64,000 nt of DNA from Toxonevra muliebris. Its lineage: Eukaryota; Arthropoda; Insecta; Diptera; Pallopteridae. The translations under genes and the position numbers were made by a program. Below are positions 22,466-34,469 of the stretch, piece by piece; positions within the stretch are counted from its first letter, which is position 1; every line of letters starts with the position of its first letter. Location of the stretch: assembly GCA_963691655.1 (NCBI GenBank), contig OY829328.1, positions 71,986,400 to 72,050,399 on the forward strand, given 5' to 3'. The notes below the pieces were generated by a model. It searched no databases, had not been told where the DNA came from, and saw nothing but the letters and a program-made list of their open reading frames with translations.

Positions 22466-25146
22466 ATGAATAGTAAGTATTATTATTGAAAAAAAGGATG
22501 AGAAACAAAGAATTTAGGGATGAGGTCCTTAACTGAGAAGTGAATATATAGTAAAATTGAAGATGTTAAAAATAAAAAAAAAAAACTAAGGCAACTAATG
22601 ATCCTCATACTGATTATTAATTTTCGTAAACTTCGTTAGATATTTCTTCATATTTTAGGGATATAAATATTTTTTATTATTTTTTAATATTAAGATGCGG
22701 ATTGGCTGTGTAATACTGAATAGTTTTCATGGATTATTGGAGGCTAGCCTTGATAGCAACCATTTAATTGTGAATTATTTTAATTTGATTCCAAACTCGG
22801 CGAATTTGTTTGTAAAAATTAAAAAAATTATATTTTTCAACTTTTTCTCGGTATATTTATTTTTTTGAATAAATATGTAAAAAATATTTAATGTCTATAT
22901 GTACCTCTTTTACTGCACTTTTTAACGCATTCACTGCTACTGACTTCTATAGAGACTAAAAGAAAATTCATGCCACTTATGGGTCGTGACCATAATAGCA
23001 GTATCTAAAAAAAATAACTTTACCCTATATGATATGAATATCAATAGGTATTCTTACGTTTTTTGAGCAGCTAAATTCGAATCTGTAGTCAAAATCAAAA
23101 AAATTCGAAATGGTGGTTCCAAAATGGCAACCAAAAAAATCTGTAATTTAAAAAATCCAGCTGAAACTGCTTACTCGGGGGTTTTTTGGGGTCACTGAAT
23201 CCGAATATTTTCGCCAAAAAATATTTAAGTAAACGGGTCACTGAATCCAAATATTTGGTCAAAATTTAATAATTCCAAATGGGGGCTTCATAATGGGGAC
23301 CAGAAAATTTTGAAGTAAAAGGATTTAGCAAAGACTCCGATCCAGCAACCCAAAAAAACTCCTTGGTAATTTTTTTATTGCTATTTTGATGTCGCCATTT
23401 TAAGTTTTTTAATTTTGACAAAAGATTTAGATCAGTATGGGGCGATTTTGATTTGCCTATCCACATGTGAATAGGCTCACATTCGCTGCAGATGCAATGC
23501 TGACATGCGTACACTATAGCCTAAATTACAATAGCGCGTCGGCAGTAACAGTATCAGTTTTTTGCGTGTACATTGTTTTTGTGTGCTGCCATTGTACAAA
23601 TGGACACTGCTACTGCCACAGCCGACGCGCTATTATAATTTAGGCTTATAAGCTACTTCGTGTAGCGTACGAACCGAACTATTGATGAACAACCCAGTTG
23701 CACAAATAGCGAGTACTCCTCAAAAGAGCAATGATTTCATTAATCCAAAAGGAGCAATAAACGAGAGACTCCAATACAATAACAAAATTTTTAGCTGCAC
23801 TAACACAATTTCGTAATTTTTTATTCGTGTGCCTCAAAGAGGTAAAAACAGTATTTAGTGCTGGCAACATTGCAAGAGTAAAAGAAACAAAATTCAATGA
23901 AAATGAATTCACTTATGTGTCTCTGTTAGTAAGCGCGCTGTTTAATATTCACGATGCTGATTTTCAGCCGCAGGTTCGAGCCTGGAAAGAGACAATTCAA
24001 GAATAGATCAAGGAAAAATAAAATAATAAAATGAACACAAAAAAAATAAAAATGAATATAACACATTACACAGTCCAACAGCATTTTTGCAACAGAATAG
24101 GCACCCTATAATCCTGAAAGGATATGTTGCATAGACCATTTTTGTAAATTAAAGTCATAGTCCAGCACGTCTCAGTTTTTTTTTTTTTAAAGTGGGCCAA
24201 AGTTTTCATTTTTTGGTCGAATGGAGCTGAATACTAAGTGCAAAAAGTGTTATAAATTGATGTCTGAGAAAAATCTTATCGACAAAATTGTACAGTAGAA
24301 TTTTAGGAGGGTAATTTCTGTAGAACATATTAACCCTTTAGTTCCACTTTTTGTGGGTCAATTCGACCCCGTTTTTGATGAAAACCTGAAAAGTCCTTTC
24401 AAAAGAGACATTCAAGGATTAAAATATTCCACAAAAATATTTGCCAGAAAATTTCATTAGGGGTAGCCAAAGAGATAAAAGTTATATATATATTCGTATT
24501 GTCAGTAGCTTTGCAAAATACAAAACTTACATAACTACTTCTAACTACAGTTCCCATAAGAAAAAGAAATTCAGAAATTTTTTTTCAGCACATTTTTGGC
24601 ACAAAAACTTTATTTTCACTATACTGTTAAGGGGTTAAATCACATTTTACATAGTTTAGTTAATTTTTCACGTTTTATTTTCCTCGCCGATGATATTCTC
24701 GTACTAAAATATAAAAGTTTTATTTTTTTAAATAGAACTAGCTGCTGTATGCTTTGTTCTCTTCTTTGCTGCTATCTTTGTATGCGGCGTGACTGGTAAG
24801 ATTCGATAGAAGTCAAGTTCAAAGAAATGTGTAAAGCAAATTTTTTTTTATAGCCGATAAAATCGGAGAAGCTGCCGAAGCCGCAGCCGATAAAACCGGA
24901 GAGGCTTATGATGCTGCCAAGAAAGGAGTTGGAAATGCTGCCGACGCTACAGGAGATGTAAGTAACACAAAATAATAAATTTTAGTGGCAGTTTTTTAGT
25001 AGAATGAACTTGACATTTAAATTCTGTCAGTTTTATTAATATTTTTTTGTTAGTGTATTTAAATGAGTTGTTTGTGTTTTTTGTTTAAGGCTGCTAGCAA
25101 CGCTTACGATAAAACTAAGAAGGCTGCCTCCGACTTGGGCAGGTAA
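22466..25146 (+). CDS. Secreted LEA-like 11-mer repeat protein, type C
   Basis: Coding exons 22466-22472 (ATGAATA, donor GTAAGT), 24736-24795, 24854-24957 and 25090-25146 (stop TAA); 75 aa. Splicing exon 1 to exon 2 gives MNKLAAVCFVLFFAAIFVCG, a textbook signal peptide that only appears when this phase-1 junction is used, which supports the model. The mature part is 11-mer repeats: EAAEAAADKTG, EAYDAAKKGVG, NAADATGDAAS, NAYDKTKKAAS, DLGR. The secretory route is inferred from the signal peptide. The repeat is LEA_4-like; no database search was done. Intron 1 is 2263 bp and holds a 129-bp MITE and a TTAA element. Poly(A) signal near 25581-25586. C' (58825) is its longer twin. Confidence 0.82.
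23040..23420. repeat. Degenerate tandem repeat of the 'AAATGGCGG' type
   Basis: A roughly 100-bp unit (TTTTTTGGGGTCACTGAATCC, AAATATTTGGTCAAAAT, AAATGGGGGC) recurs irregularly. The same unit is at 59600-59900 in intron 1 of C' and, more diverged, three times at 39410-39720. Non-coding. Confidence 0.6.
23518..23646. mobile_element. 129-bp MITE (AGCCTAAATT family), intron 1 of C
   Basis: Inverted ends AGCCTAAATTACAATAGCGC / GCGCTATTATAATTTAGGCT, each followed by GTCGGC. Flanked by TAT on both sides. The paralogous site in C' (CACTATAAGCTAC, 60265-60277) is empty. A second family member is at 47009-47149. Confidence 0.8.
24330..24638. mobile_element. Possible TTAA-flanked MITE, intron 1 of C
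   Basis: TTAACCCTTTAG at the left and AAGGGGTTAA at the right, with TTTTTGTGGGTC near the left tip as in the small element at 56901. C' shares the right end (62028-62043) but not a clean left end, so the insertion predates duplication or the match is partly chance. Confidence 0.4.
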
Positions 25147-25654
25147 GAAGTAGGAGAGATTTGATGTCACCAATATAAACGGAAACAAAAAGACAAAAAA
25201 CGAGCGTAAAAAACTTCAAATTTAAAATAATAAAGATAAAAATCTTTTAAAAATCACAAAAAAAAAAAAATCACAATTAAATTTTATTTTAAACAAAACT
25301 CAAACTCAATATAAGTAAAAACAAATGATGCTTCAAAAACAATAAACAATTAAGTTGAATTAAAACATTTATTATATTATTGAAATTGAAACAAATAAAA
25401 AAGAAAATCTGAATCAAAACAAAATATAAAAATTTAATTGCAAAACTATTTTTTCATTCAATTAATAAAAGAAAATACCTCAAGACTACCCCTTAATGTA
25501 AGAAAAATACTGGAAATATCTCCATAAGATATTATTTTTCTTTTTTACTATAAGTATTTTAATTTTCTATAAGAATAAGAAATAAAAAAATCTGGATTAG
25601 AAGGAAGTTCGCAAAAAAAAAGAAGAAAAACCAAATTTTTAATTACAATGGGTT

Positions 25655-25900
25655 TTTGTCGTGCGATACAACATGTGGTTGGATGAAAGTTGCATTGTAT
25701 TTAGTTGGTGCGCAATTTCTTGTGTGCGCACATTTCTTGTTCTGCAAAATTCGCTAAAGTGTATCAGGCATGCTCCAGAATTCATAGTCGAGTGAATTGA
25801 AATCACATCAATTTCACTTTCACTTTTCTTACTCGTTGTTAGAAGTGAATTTCGAACGAATTCGCATTTTCTAAAAACCGAATTCACCAAAAAAAAAGTG
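25655..25900. repeat. Dispersed repeat (ACATGTGGTTGGATG family)
   Basis: Matches 2860-2930 and 54060-54160, then GCGCAATTTCTTGTGTGCGC and TTCGCTAAAGTGTAT as at 35283-35330. It is followed by several GTGAATTCACTT-type words. Confidence 0.5.
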
Positions 25901-26009
25901 AGTTGAATTCACTTTAGCAGCAACAAGTGAAATAGAGCAGTCGGCTCAAAAATGTTAGTGAATTTAATAAAAAATTAATCAAGTATGAAAAATATGAAAG
26001 AAAATAAAA

Positions 26010-26200
26010 ATTTCAAGGCGAAAGCATAAGAACTCCTTCCAGGATGCTTTCTCCTACAAGTTTATGAAGAAGCATCAATATATCTTCTTGAGAAAGGATT
26101 TCTTCGACAACCTACCCGAATGCTCGGCAGTCAGTCAAAAGAATCAGCTAGATTACGCAAACTCCACGGGGTGGGTACGTGCCAAGCTTGGGTAGTAAGA
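26010..26200 (+). pseudogene. Orphan coding-like fragment, unrecognised
   Basis: One frame with no stop over about 170 bases reads NSFQDAFSYKFMKKHQYIFL, then RKDFFDNLPECSAV, with balanced codon use and higher GC than its surroundings, ending in TAG near 26193. I do not recognise the protein. It may be a captured exon or a piece of a transposon gene. It sits just left of the alanine-rich tandem repeat. Confidence 0.35.
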
Positions 26201-26495
26201 GTCCAGCTTTAATTCTAGTTCGGTGGAAAAGTGGTTTCAAAACGGCGCTATAGCGCCACAGTGGGTATGGTATGGGTCAGCCTCCTTAACTAACCAACAC
26301 ACCAAAAGTAGAAACACTGTAGCGACAATTAAAACGAACCTGTATCTGATTGGAAAAAGGTAATTTTATACATATATTTTTGTATGAATTTTTCTAGTTA
26401 AACACATCAATAGGTTTGGATGGATTAGAAGATAAATGTTAGGAAGAGAATAGCGTCCAAGGCTAGAGCGACCGGCGACGGGCTCTAAGTTTGTT

Positions 26496-27080
26496 TTGTC
26501 TAACACAGAAGAGTCAATTGCCCAAATATGTGGAATTTATACGGTAATTGAAGGTGTAACAGGCACTGCACAGTTTGGTCCCCCTTCTACTCTTGAAAAT
26601 GTAGACAGCACAAACTCCGATGAGGAAATGCCGTACACCTCGATAGCTGCTGTGGGCGCTGCTGATTCTTTTGCTGCTCCTAGTATCGCCGCCTCTTCCA
26701 CTGCCGGCACTTCCACGGCCGCCAACGCTGCAGCTGTTAATGTTCGCCTTTTAATTTTTAATGTTCGCCTTTTAATTTTTACTGGAATATTGGTTCTCGC
26801 GTGGAATTTATACGGTAATTGAAGGTGTAACAGGCACTGCACAGTTTGGTCCCCCTTCTACTCTTGAAAATGTAGACAGCACAAACTCCGATGAGGAAAT
26901 GCCGTACACCTCGATAGCTGCTGTGGGCGCTGCTGATTCTTTTGCTGCTCCTAGTATCGCCGCCTCTTCCACTGCCGGCACTTCCACGGCCGCCAACGCT
27001 GCAGCTGTTAATGTTCGCCTTTTAATTTTTAATGTTCGCCTTTTAATTTTTACTGGAATATTGGTTCTCGCGCTTCAATA
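26496..27080 (+). repeat. 271-bp tandem duplication with alanine-rich frame
   Basis: TGGAATTTATACGGTAATTG starts at 26531 and again at 26802 (period 271) and the copies are almost identical. Each contains a 21-base direct repeat (AATGTTCGCCTTTTAATTTTT, twice). An open frame in each reads STLENVDSTNSDEEMPYTS and then an Ala/Ser/Thr-rich run. The acidic-then-alanine-rich style resembles linker regions of transposon or MADF-like proteins, but no domain is present. I treat it as a repeat, not a gene. Confidence 0.6.
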
Positions 27081-27087
27081 TCTCCAT

Positions 27088-29244
27088 AAAGGGCATAGCC
27101 GGGTTTCCATGTCAGAAATGCCCCCAAACTTGATTTAAGAATGATTTGGCTAAATTTTCAGACCATTATCTGAAATTTTTAACGAGTAATGGCGGATTTT
27201 GTAAATTTCGTTTTTCGCATTTTTCAGCTTAACTAGTCATAGGAAAAAATCTGAAAAAATTCACAGTGTTTTTTTTTTTGGTTTTGCAGACACATTTGGA
27301 ACTTTTTCGCGAATTTTCCAACGCGAAATTCGCGATGAAAAAAATCGCGAAACTTTTACATGCGATTTTTTCATACTAAAAATAGGTTTACTACTCTGAT
27401 TTTTCTTAGGTAAATAAGTCGCTTCCGAATACTCATACACCAATTTTTTCAGATTTTTGCAAGGTGTGAACGGGGGTCAAAAAAATTAAAAACCGAAATT
27501 GGCATTTAATATGAAATGCCATAAGGCCATGAAAAAAATCAATTGCAGCTATTAACTATCAGCTATCTGCTATTTTCGCAGAATTTTTTTTTAATTTTTT
27601 TTTTTTTAATTTTTTTTTTTTGGGAATATTTTTTTTATGAAAATTAAAAAAATTTTTTTTACCACCCTAGTTGAGTTATGGTATATCACATTCATTACAA
27701 GATTTTTCAACGATCTTATAGTAATTTTGGGTCACTAATCACGGCTGCATACTCAGTTTTTCTCCATCACCTCTAGTTCACCCACAATAGGGACCTAAAG
27801 TCGGTAAAATGGGGTCTTCAGGGCCTATTAAGATGTTTCTTTTTTCCTTTGGTGTTGAATTGAAGGGTCATTTTTTTTTTTTTGTTTTTGGAATCAATTA
27901 AATAATTTTTTTTTTAAAATGTTGTTGGCTTCGTATTAAAGCCTAATGTAATTACAACAACAAATAATTCCATTATTTACTTACGTAGTGTGAGTGGTTT
28001 GATTCTAATGTAAGGAATTCGGTTTCTGCATTATTCTGAGAAAAGTGTACCTCGTAGGTTATTCCGATGTTTTAGGACCCTCTTTAATTTTTAGCAAGAA
28101 ACATTTTCTCCAAAGACAGTTTAATAGTTTTCCTAACGGTTCTCGTTTTAACGGCCATTTATCGAAAAAAGGGGCCTAGAACCCCATTTTCAGGAGGAAG
28201 GGTAAAAGATGGAGGAAAAACGTGTACTCAAAAATTGTTTATCTCTTTGTGTTTAACAACTTTGTTTCAGACATCTAATTCGTATCAATTGAAGTAAAGA
28301 AATTTTTTAATAGGCCCTGAAGAGCCCATTTTTCCGACTTCAGGTCCATATTGTGGGTGAACTAGAAGTGATGGAGAAAAACTGAGTATGCAGTCGTGAT
28401 TAGTGACCCTAAATTACTATAAGATCGATGAAAAATCTTGCACATAAGACAAAAGTTGAAAATTTGTTGCACTGCGTAATGAATGTGATATACCATAACT
28501 CAACTAGGGTGGTAAAAAATTTTTTTTGAATTTTCATAAAAAACCGACTTTAGGTCCCTATTGTGGGTGAACTAGAGGTGATGGAGAAAAACTGAGTATG
28601 CAGCCGTGATTAGTGACCCAAAATTACTATAAGATCGTTGAAAAATCTTGTAATGAATGTGATATACCATAACTCAACTAGGGTGGTAAAAAATTTTTTT
28701 TGAATTTTCATAAAAAAAATATTTCCAAAAAAAATTTCAAAAAAATTCTAGCTGCAATTGGTTTTTTCATGGCCTTATGGCATTTCATATGAAATGCCAA
28801 TTTCGGTTTTTAATTTTTTTGACCACCGTCAACACCTTGCAAAAATCTGAAAAAATTGGACTATAAGTATTCGGAAGCGACTTGTTTACCTAAGAAAAAT
28901 CAGAGTAGTAAACCTATTTTTAGTATGAAAAAATCGCATGTAAAAAGTTTCGCGATTTTTTTCATCGCGAATTTCGCGTTGGAAAATTCGCGAAAAAGTT
29001 CCAAATGTGTCTGCAAAACCAAAAAAAAAACACTGTGAATTTTTTCAGATTTTTTCCTATGACTAGTTAAGCTGAAAAATGCGAAAACGAAATTTACAAA
29101 ATCCGCCATTACTCGTTAAAAATTGCAGATAATGATCTGAAAATTTAGTCAAATCATTCCTAAATCAAGTGCTTCAAAAGGGTCCATGCTAAACTTGATT
29201 CGGTTTGGGGGCATTTCTGACATGGAAACCCGGCTATGCCCTTT
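27088..29244. mobile_element. 2.16-kb foldback element
   Basis: Tips AAAGGGCATAGCCGGG and CCCGGCTATGCCCTTT. The left arm to about 27880 pairs with the right arm from about 28290, including identical words such as AATGCCCCCAAAC, TTCGCGATGAAAAAA and GTGGGTGAACTAGAGGTGAT. Inside the right arm a block of about 200 bp is directly repeated (28342 and 28544). The open frames at 27261 (minus) and 28856 (plus) are the same sequence on opposite arms, not genes. No transposase and no obvious target duplication. Confidence 0.75.
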
Positions 29245-29264
29245 GTTTCTATTTTGTTTTTCAC

Positions 29265-29842
29265 TTAAGATATATTTACGCAGTAGCTTCAACAGGCGGC
29301 AGCAGCAGCGGTGGTAGAAAAAAGAAGTATCAACTAGAACATTCCAGAAATATTTTTTAAACTAACAAACACTTTTCATAAATGGCATTGCGATATTTTC
29401 TGTTGCTGTGTACTTTGTTGTTGCTACTGGGTCTAATTGTTTTTTTTTGTTCTTCTTTTCGCTTTTATTGAATTAAAAACACAACGTGTGCCTATGGTAT
29501 TAAAAAATTCGCAGGCAGGTTTTTTTTTTTTTTGCTGTTTTGTTTTTATTTTTCATTTATGCAATAATATGGAACAAAAAAAAATTATTATTGTGCGTGT
29601 GCTAGACTAAAATTGCAAAAATATCTATCTTATCTGTGGTTATCGAAATTTATCTACGAGTCGTAACCGAATCGTAGCCAAAATAGCCAGATACCGAATT
29701 GAAATTCCTAGCATTGCTATTGCTGATCCAATTGTACTATAAGCAGTAAGCTTTTTTCTGTGAACGAAAGTAGCTGTGGTAACTAAGTGCGGTAAATTAA
29801 TAAGTTCGTTTAATTGTTAAAAGAAAAACTGCAATAAAAAAT
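29265..29842 (+). promoter_or_regulatory. Promoter and 5' UTR of gene A'
   Basis: GGCGGCAGCAGCAGCGGTGG block (29295-29314), CTGTTGCTGTGTAC, TCTACGAGTCGTAACCGAAT (29653-29672), initiator-like GCAGT (29743-29747) and TGTGAACGAAAGTAGCTG. It begins only about 20 bases after the foldback element ends. Confidence 0.6.
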
Positions 29843-32800
29843 ATGAATAGTAAGTGTTATTATTAAAAAAAAAGGATGAGAGTGTGCTCAGTTTTACTTT
29901 CAGTCAATATTGCAGTGTCGTCAAGTATTTTTCGGCTTGCGCTCGTTAATAAATCGAGCCCTTTCCTCGATTTTATCGAAATCCAGCGTTTACACCTGCC
30001 AGTGCTGGCATGCCAATGCTAACACACTCACATTTTTTCACTAATACACTCACACTTTTCTCATTGGCAGAGTCATTGGCAAGCATATTTCGATGCCAAT
30101 GAATTCTGCCAATGATTTGACGTAAGTCGACAATATTTGACGTTTCTCCCATTTGTCAGAGAAAACAAAAACAATGTAGATCGGATTGAGTAAATTATTA
30201 GAAATGGAGTGTCTGACATTTTGTTTGAAATTAATTGGCATGATAATTGGCAGGACGCTTACGTCACAAAGACAATTTTTCTGTTTTTTGACAGATAAAA
30301 CATATTCTGAATTAGCATGCCTGCATTGGCAGGTGTAAACGCAGTGTAAGAACCATTTTTTTTCGAAATTGGATTTTTTTTTTATTGCAAATGAAAGTAC
30401 TATGAACTAGACATCAGCTCTCTGAACCTTAGACTTCTCAGATGAACCGTTACGAAATTATAGAGAAAACATTTTTATCGTAAGTGCACTGCTAAACATT
30501 TTGTCTACTTTTTTTGTGACCGCAAAGGGGCACTTACGATAAAAAATTCTGCTGTTGTAATAAAGACCGCCGAAGAGTAATCGCTTTTAAACATGTATTG
30601 GAAGTATAATGGTGAACTTTTCCAATTAACAATGGCTTATTTTCAAAGAAAGTTATTTATTCTTCCATTATTTTATGAAAATTTAGTATTTCTAGTAGTG
30701 TTTAGTATTGCGTTTTAGTGTAAAAATTGTTTTAATCAATTGTGAATAAGTGTAGAAAATAAATTATTTTAATCTCTGTTTAGTTAAAAAAAAACCTTCT
30801 CCTGTAAAATTTTATTTTTGGCACTTGCGATAAGGGCTGGAAATGGTCATAACTTCTTTTGAGATTGAGAAAAATGGTCTTTTCTTTTGAGGAATTTTTC
30901 GTAATTGATTTGGGAATTTAAGTATCTGAAAAATTTTTTTAATATTAAAATGTTAAGAATATAACCATTTTTTTTATGGAGGAAATTTTTTTTTATAAAA
31001 ATAAAAACACAAATTGTAAATCTTTCTTTAAAAACTTTCGTGTCTCAATCGCCGATTGATGATTAATATTTTTGAACTTGATAATTTTTTTTCGATACGA
31101 TTTAGTGACTATAATTAGTTAATAAACGAAGAAAAAAATGTTTATTCTGAGCAAATATTACACAGTGTGACAAAAAACCAAAAAACAAAAAAAAAAAAAT
31201 AAATTTGGGTATACTTTTTTCGAGGTTTGCACGTGTCATAGGTCTAGTTAAGTAGAAAAAAACTGCATACTCAGAATTTTGAGTTGGCCCTCAAAATCTG
31301 GACTTAGGGCCAAAAACCCATTTTTGATAAGTTAAAGCATATATTTACTTGCCTGTAACTTTATTTTCATTTATCTGCGTAGGAAAAAAATATTCGCTTT
31401 TCCTTATATTTTGCCGTCTAACTCTGGTATTTCTTAAGATATATTACCAATTTATATATCGTTGTAAGCAACTAAATGTCCTCTTTTGAATGAAATATAG
31501 AAACTTACTAATCGGTTAAATAAAAAATAAGTTACGGACAAGTATATGCTTCAACCTATCAAAAATGGGTTTCCAGATTTTGAGGGTCAATTCAAAATTC
31601 TGAGTATGCAGTTTTTTTCTGCTTGACTTTACCTACAATTTGAGCTATGTTTCGAGGAAAGTATATTTTCACTGTCACACAGAGCTATTATTTTGATTTT
31701 AAATCTTTAAGATTGAGAAATCTTCACCCATCTACAATGAACAAATGAAACAAAATTGAAATTGGGAAACAATGCAAAAATACAATTGGAAAGGAAAAAA
31801 TATATAAAATTGTACCAAAACACACAAAATAATATACATAAAATTATATACACATGAATAAGAAATAAAAAAAAAAATAAAAGCAAATTTCAAGCAGACA
31901 TAAACAAATTCAAATGACATCACTTTAATAGTCAAAAGTTCAACTTAAAAGAAGCAAAAATTAAAAAACAAATTAATGATAAAACATTCTGTTTGAAGTA
32001 CATGTGCATACAGGTACAGCAACAACAACAGCAAATTAAGTGCCAAATTTGAGTTGATAAACTGAATAAACTAAATAATTTGAGATTATACTATACTTTA
32101 GACGCATAAAATGTTCCGACTGTTGATGTCAAATATTATGCGAATTATTCGCACAATCCTAATTAGTATACACTCAGAGTATATGTTAGTGTTAGGCTGT
32201 GGTTATATCGGGTGTATGCTCGGTGAACACCATGAAATTGTTATAGCACCGAACACAAAGAGAGAGCTTTCACTCACTCTCTCACCGAACACGATATGCT
32301 CGGTGTATTGTACACCGAGCACACCAAGTATTCAGGGTGGCAATGAGTTATTTTACAAAACTGTATCATTACATATAAAATAGTATAAACCAAACGAGTA
32401 TATTTTGACAAAAAACAACTCTGCAACGAGCTGAGAGTAACTACCTCGACCGAGCACGGTGGAAAATGTTTTGTGTTCGTCGAACACCGAGTACCAATGT
32501 AACCAAGCACTTAGTGTCTTTTGTCAGCAATCGAGACTTGGCTCTCACCAGCGATGCGAAATTGTGGGAAATCGGTTTCACTTTTAACTAGTTTGTGGGC
32601 AGCTGAAAATAAATTTTTTTCCATATTCTTTCTGAAATAACTATACTACCTTCCCGTTTAGCATTTACATAATATAATATACAATACTAATAAAATCCAA
32701 TTCTTATAATATGTTATATTAATCGCTGCACTTTCAGCTCAAAATTGGTTCAAAATTTGCTTTACGTAGTACGTGAACGGTCCCTAACCCTAGACTATGC

Positions 32801-33949
32801 AAATTCGTTCGTAAGAATTAAAAAATCTTTATTTAACTTTGACTTTTTCTAATTTTATTTATTTTTTAGAATAAATATGTGAAAACTAAAATGAGTCCCT
32901 TCTGCACTCATCACATGAGGTATGTACACACTTTGTACTATTCGTGAAATTTATGGGCTAAAGTACTGACAAATGCAACAGTGTGCAATTTTTTTTTCAA
33001 TACCTAGTAAAAAAATAAAAAGTGTGACCTGGAATGTATTACATGGAAGATATTGAATGGAGCGTGTGACCTGGAAATTTGTGAAATACTCCACAGTAGA
33101 GATGTTATCATATTAAAAATATTTAAAGTAATGTTTTAACAGCACTTTTTGAATCACACTTTACACAGTTTGTTCCATTTTACTTTCGCACTCGGGCCTT
33201 GGTATAAAAGATCTTATAGGTCGCATTAAATGACTTTCGGGTCATCCCATTTCCCGAATTCAATTCAATACATATATGGACATGTTGAACTTCCGCTGAG
33301 AAACCAGTGTGGAGCTAAATGTAGGTGACACAAATTTTTGCACCGTGCCTACATTCAGTTTTGTTCGAGCTATCGACTGAATTTTACAAAGCGATTATTT
33401 ACCAAAATTTATTAACTACGTAGTGATAGCTACTGTTTCTTGCAAATGGCCTTGCAACATTGGAAATTCAAAACTGACAAATTGGCAACTCTATAATATT
33501 TGTTAATGGAAAAATTTTAATATTATTTTTACAGCAACACTCAAGGAAGCTGGTGACAAGACCGCCGATTTTGCAAAAAGCACTGGTAAGTTTAAATGGA
33601 AGTTAAGTCAAAATGAAATTTGTAAAGTAAATGTCTTTTACAGCTGATAAAACTTCTGAACTATGTTCTGATGGGGCAGATAAGACCGGAGAAGCTTATG
33701 AAGCTACCAAGAAGGGCATTGTAAATGCTGCTGAAGCTACAGGAGACGTAAGTAACTCAAAATACTTAATTTTAGTGGTAGCTATTCAATAGTTGGCTTT
33801 TAAGTTCTTAGCTCTGTTAGTTCTAACTGAAAAAAATTAATATATTTTTTTTTTTTTGTTTAAATAATTGAATAATGTTTTTTTATTTCCAGGCTTTTAG
33901 CAATGCTTACGATAAAACTAAGAGGGCTGCCTCCGAATTGGGCAAGTAA
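29843..33949 (+). CDS. LEA-like 11-mer repeat protein, type A'
   Basis: Coding exons 29843-29849 (ATGAATA, donor GTAAGT), 33535-33585, 33644-33747 and 33893-33949 (stop TAA); 72 aa. It starts MNTTLKEAGDKTA and continues in 11-mers DFAKSTADKTS, ELCSDGADKTG, EAYEATKKGIV, NAAEATGDAFS, NAYDKTKRAAS, ELGK. No signal peptide. It differs from A at a handful of residues only. Intron 1 (3685 bp) is the longest of the family because it has collected three MITEs. A sequence GGTATAAAAGATC at 33200-33212 looks like a TATA box inside intron 1; A has GGAATAAAAG there. Poly(A) signal AATAAA at 34385-34390. LEA-like function is inference from the repeat pattern. Confidence 0.82.
29983..30346. mobile_element. 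MITE (TIR GCGTTTACACCTGCC), intron 1 of A'
   Basis: CAGCGTTTACACCTGCCAG at the left and GGCAGGTGTAAACGCAGTG at the right; the arms extend through GGCATGCC. The interior is rich in TTGGCA/TGCCAA words. 364 bp, non-coding. Confidence 0.7.
31161..31682. mobile_element. Foldback MITE, intron 1 of A'
   Basis: CACAGTGTGAC at the left and GTCACACAG at the right. Long inner arms pair: CATACTCAGAATTTTGAG, TGAGGG and AAAAATGGGTTT appear in both orientations around 31270-31330 and 31560-31610. No coding capacity. Confidence 0.65.
32195..32510. mobile_element. Harbinger-like MITE (GGCTGTGGTTATAT family), intron 1 of A'
   Basis: Left GGCTGTGGTTATATCGG, right CCAATGTAACCAAGCAC, flanked by TTA (32192-32194 and 32511-32513). 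Inside are many CGGTG(T/A)TCG words. The matching introns of A (184-195) and B' (49105-49116) read TTAGTGTTAGTGT with no insert. A second copy in opposite orientation is at 54358-54971. Confidence 0.8.
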
Positions 33950-34469
33950 GAAGTAGGACAAATTGAGCACCGCCAGTATCAACGAAAAAACGAATAGAAA
34001 GGCAAAAAAAAGCGAGCATAAAAAACTTCTAATTTATAATATTCAAAATAAAAATCTTTTAAAAATCAAACAAACAAAAAATTACAATTTAATTTTATTC
34101 AAAACAAAACACAATCTCAAATTCAAAACAAAATTTAAAAATTTTTTTACAAAACATTTTTTAAATCAAATGATAAAAGAAAATACCTCAAGACTACTTC
34201 TTATTGTAAGAGAAAAAAAAACTGGAAAAACCTTCTTAAGATATTATTTTTCTTTTTTTTTCTATAAGTATTTTAATTTTCTTTTTTGTGAATGTGAAAA
34301 TTTAAATTGTAATTTATCTTGTATTATATTTTAATGAAAAACAAATGAATATTTCTACTTCATTCCAAATGTACTGTTAAATGCAATAAATATTGAAATA
34401 AAAAATATCTAGGCCAGAAGAAAGTTCGCAAAAGAAACATAACTTTTATTTACATTAGGTGTTTGGGGT

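Noticed and set aside
27261..29038. Two similar 60-aa proteins (27261-27443 minus, 28856-29038 plus)
   Set aside because: They are the same sequence on the two arms of a foldback element and contain poly-Lys from poly-A; there is no coding signal.
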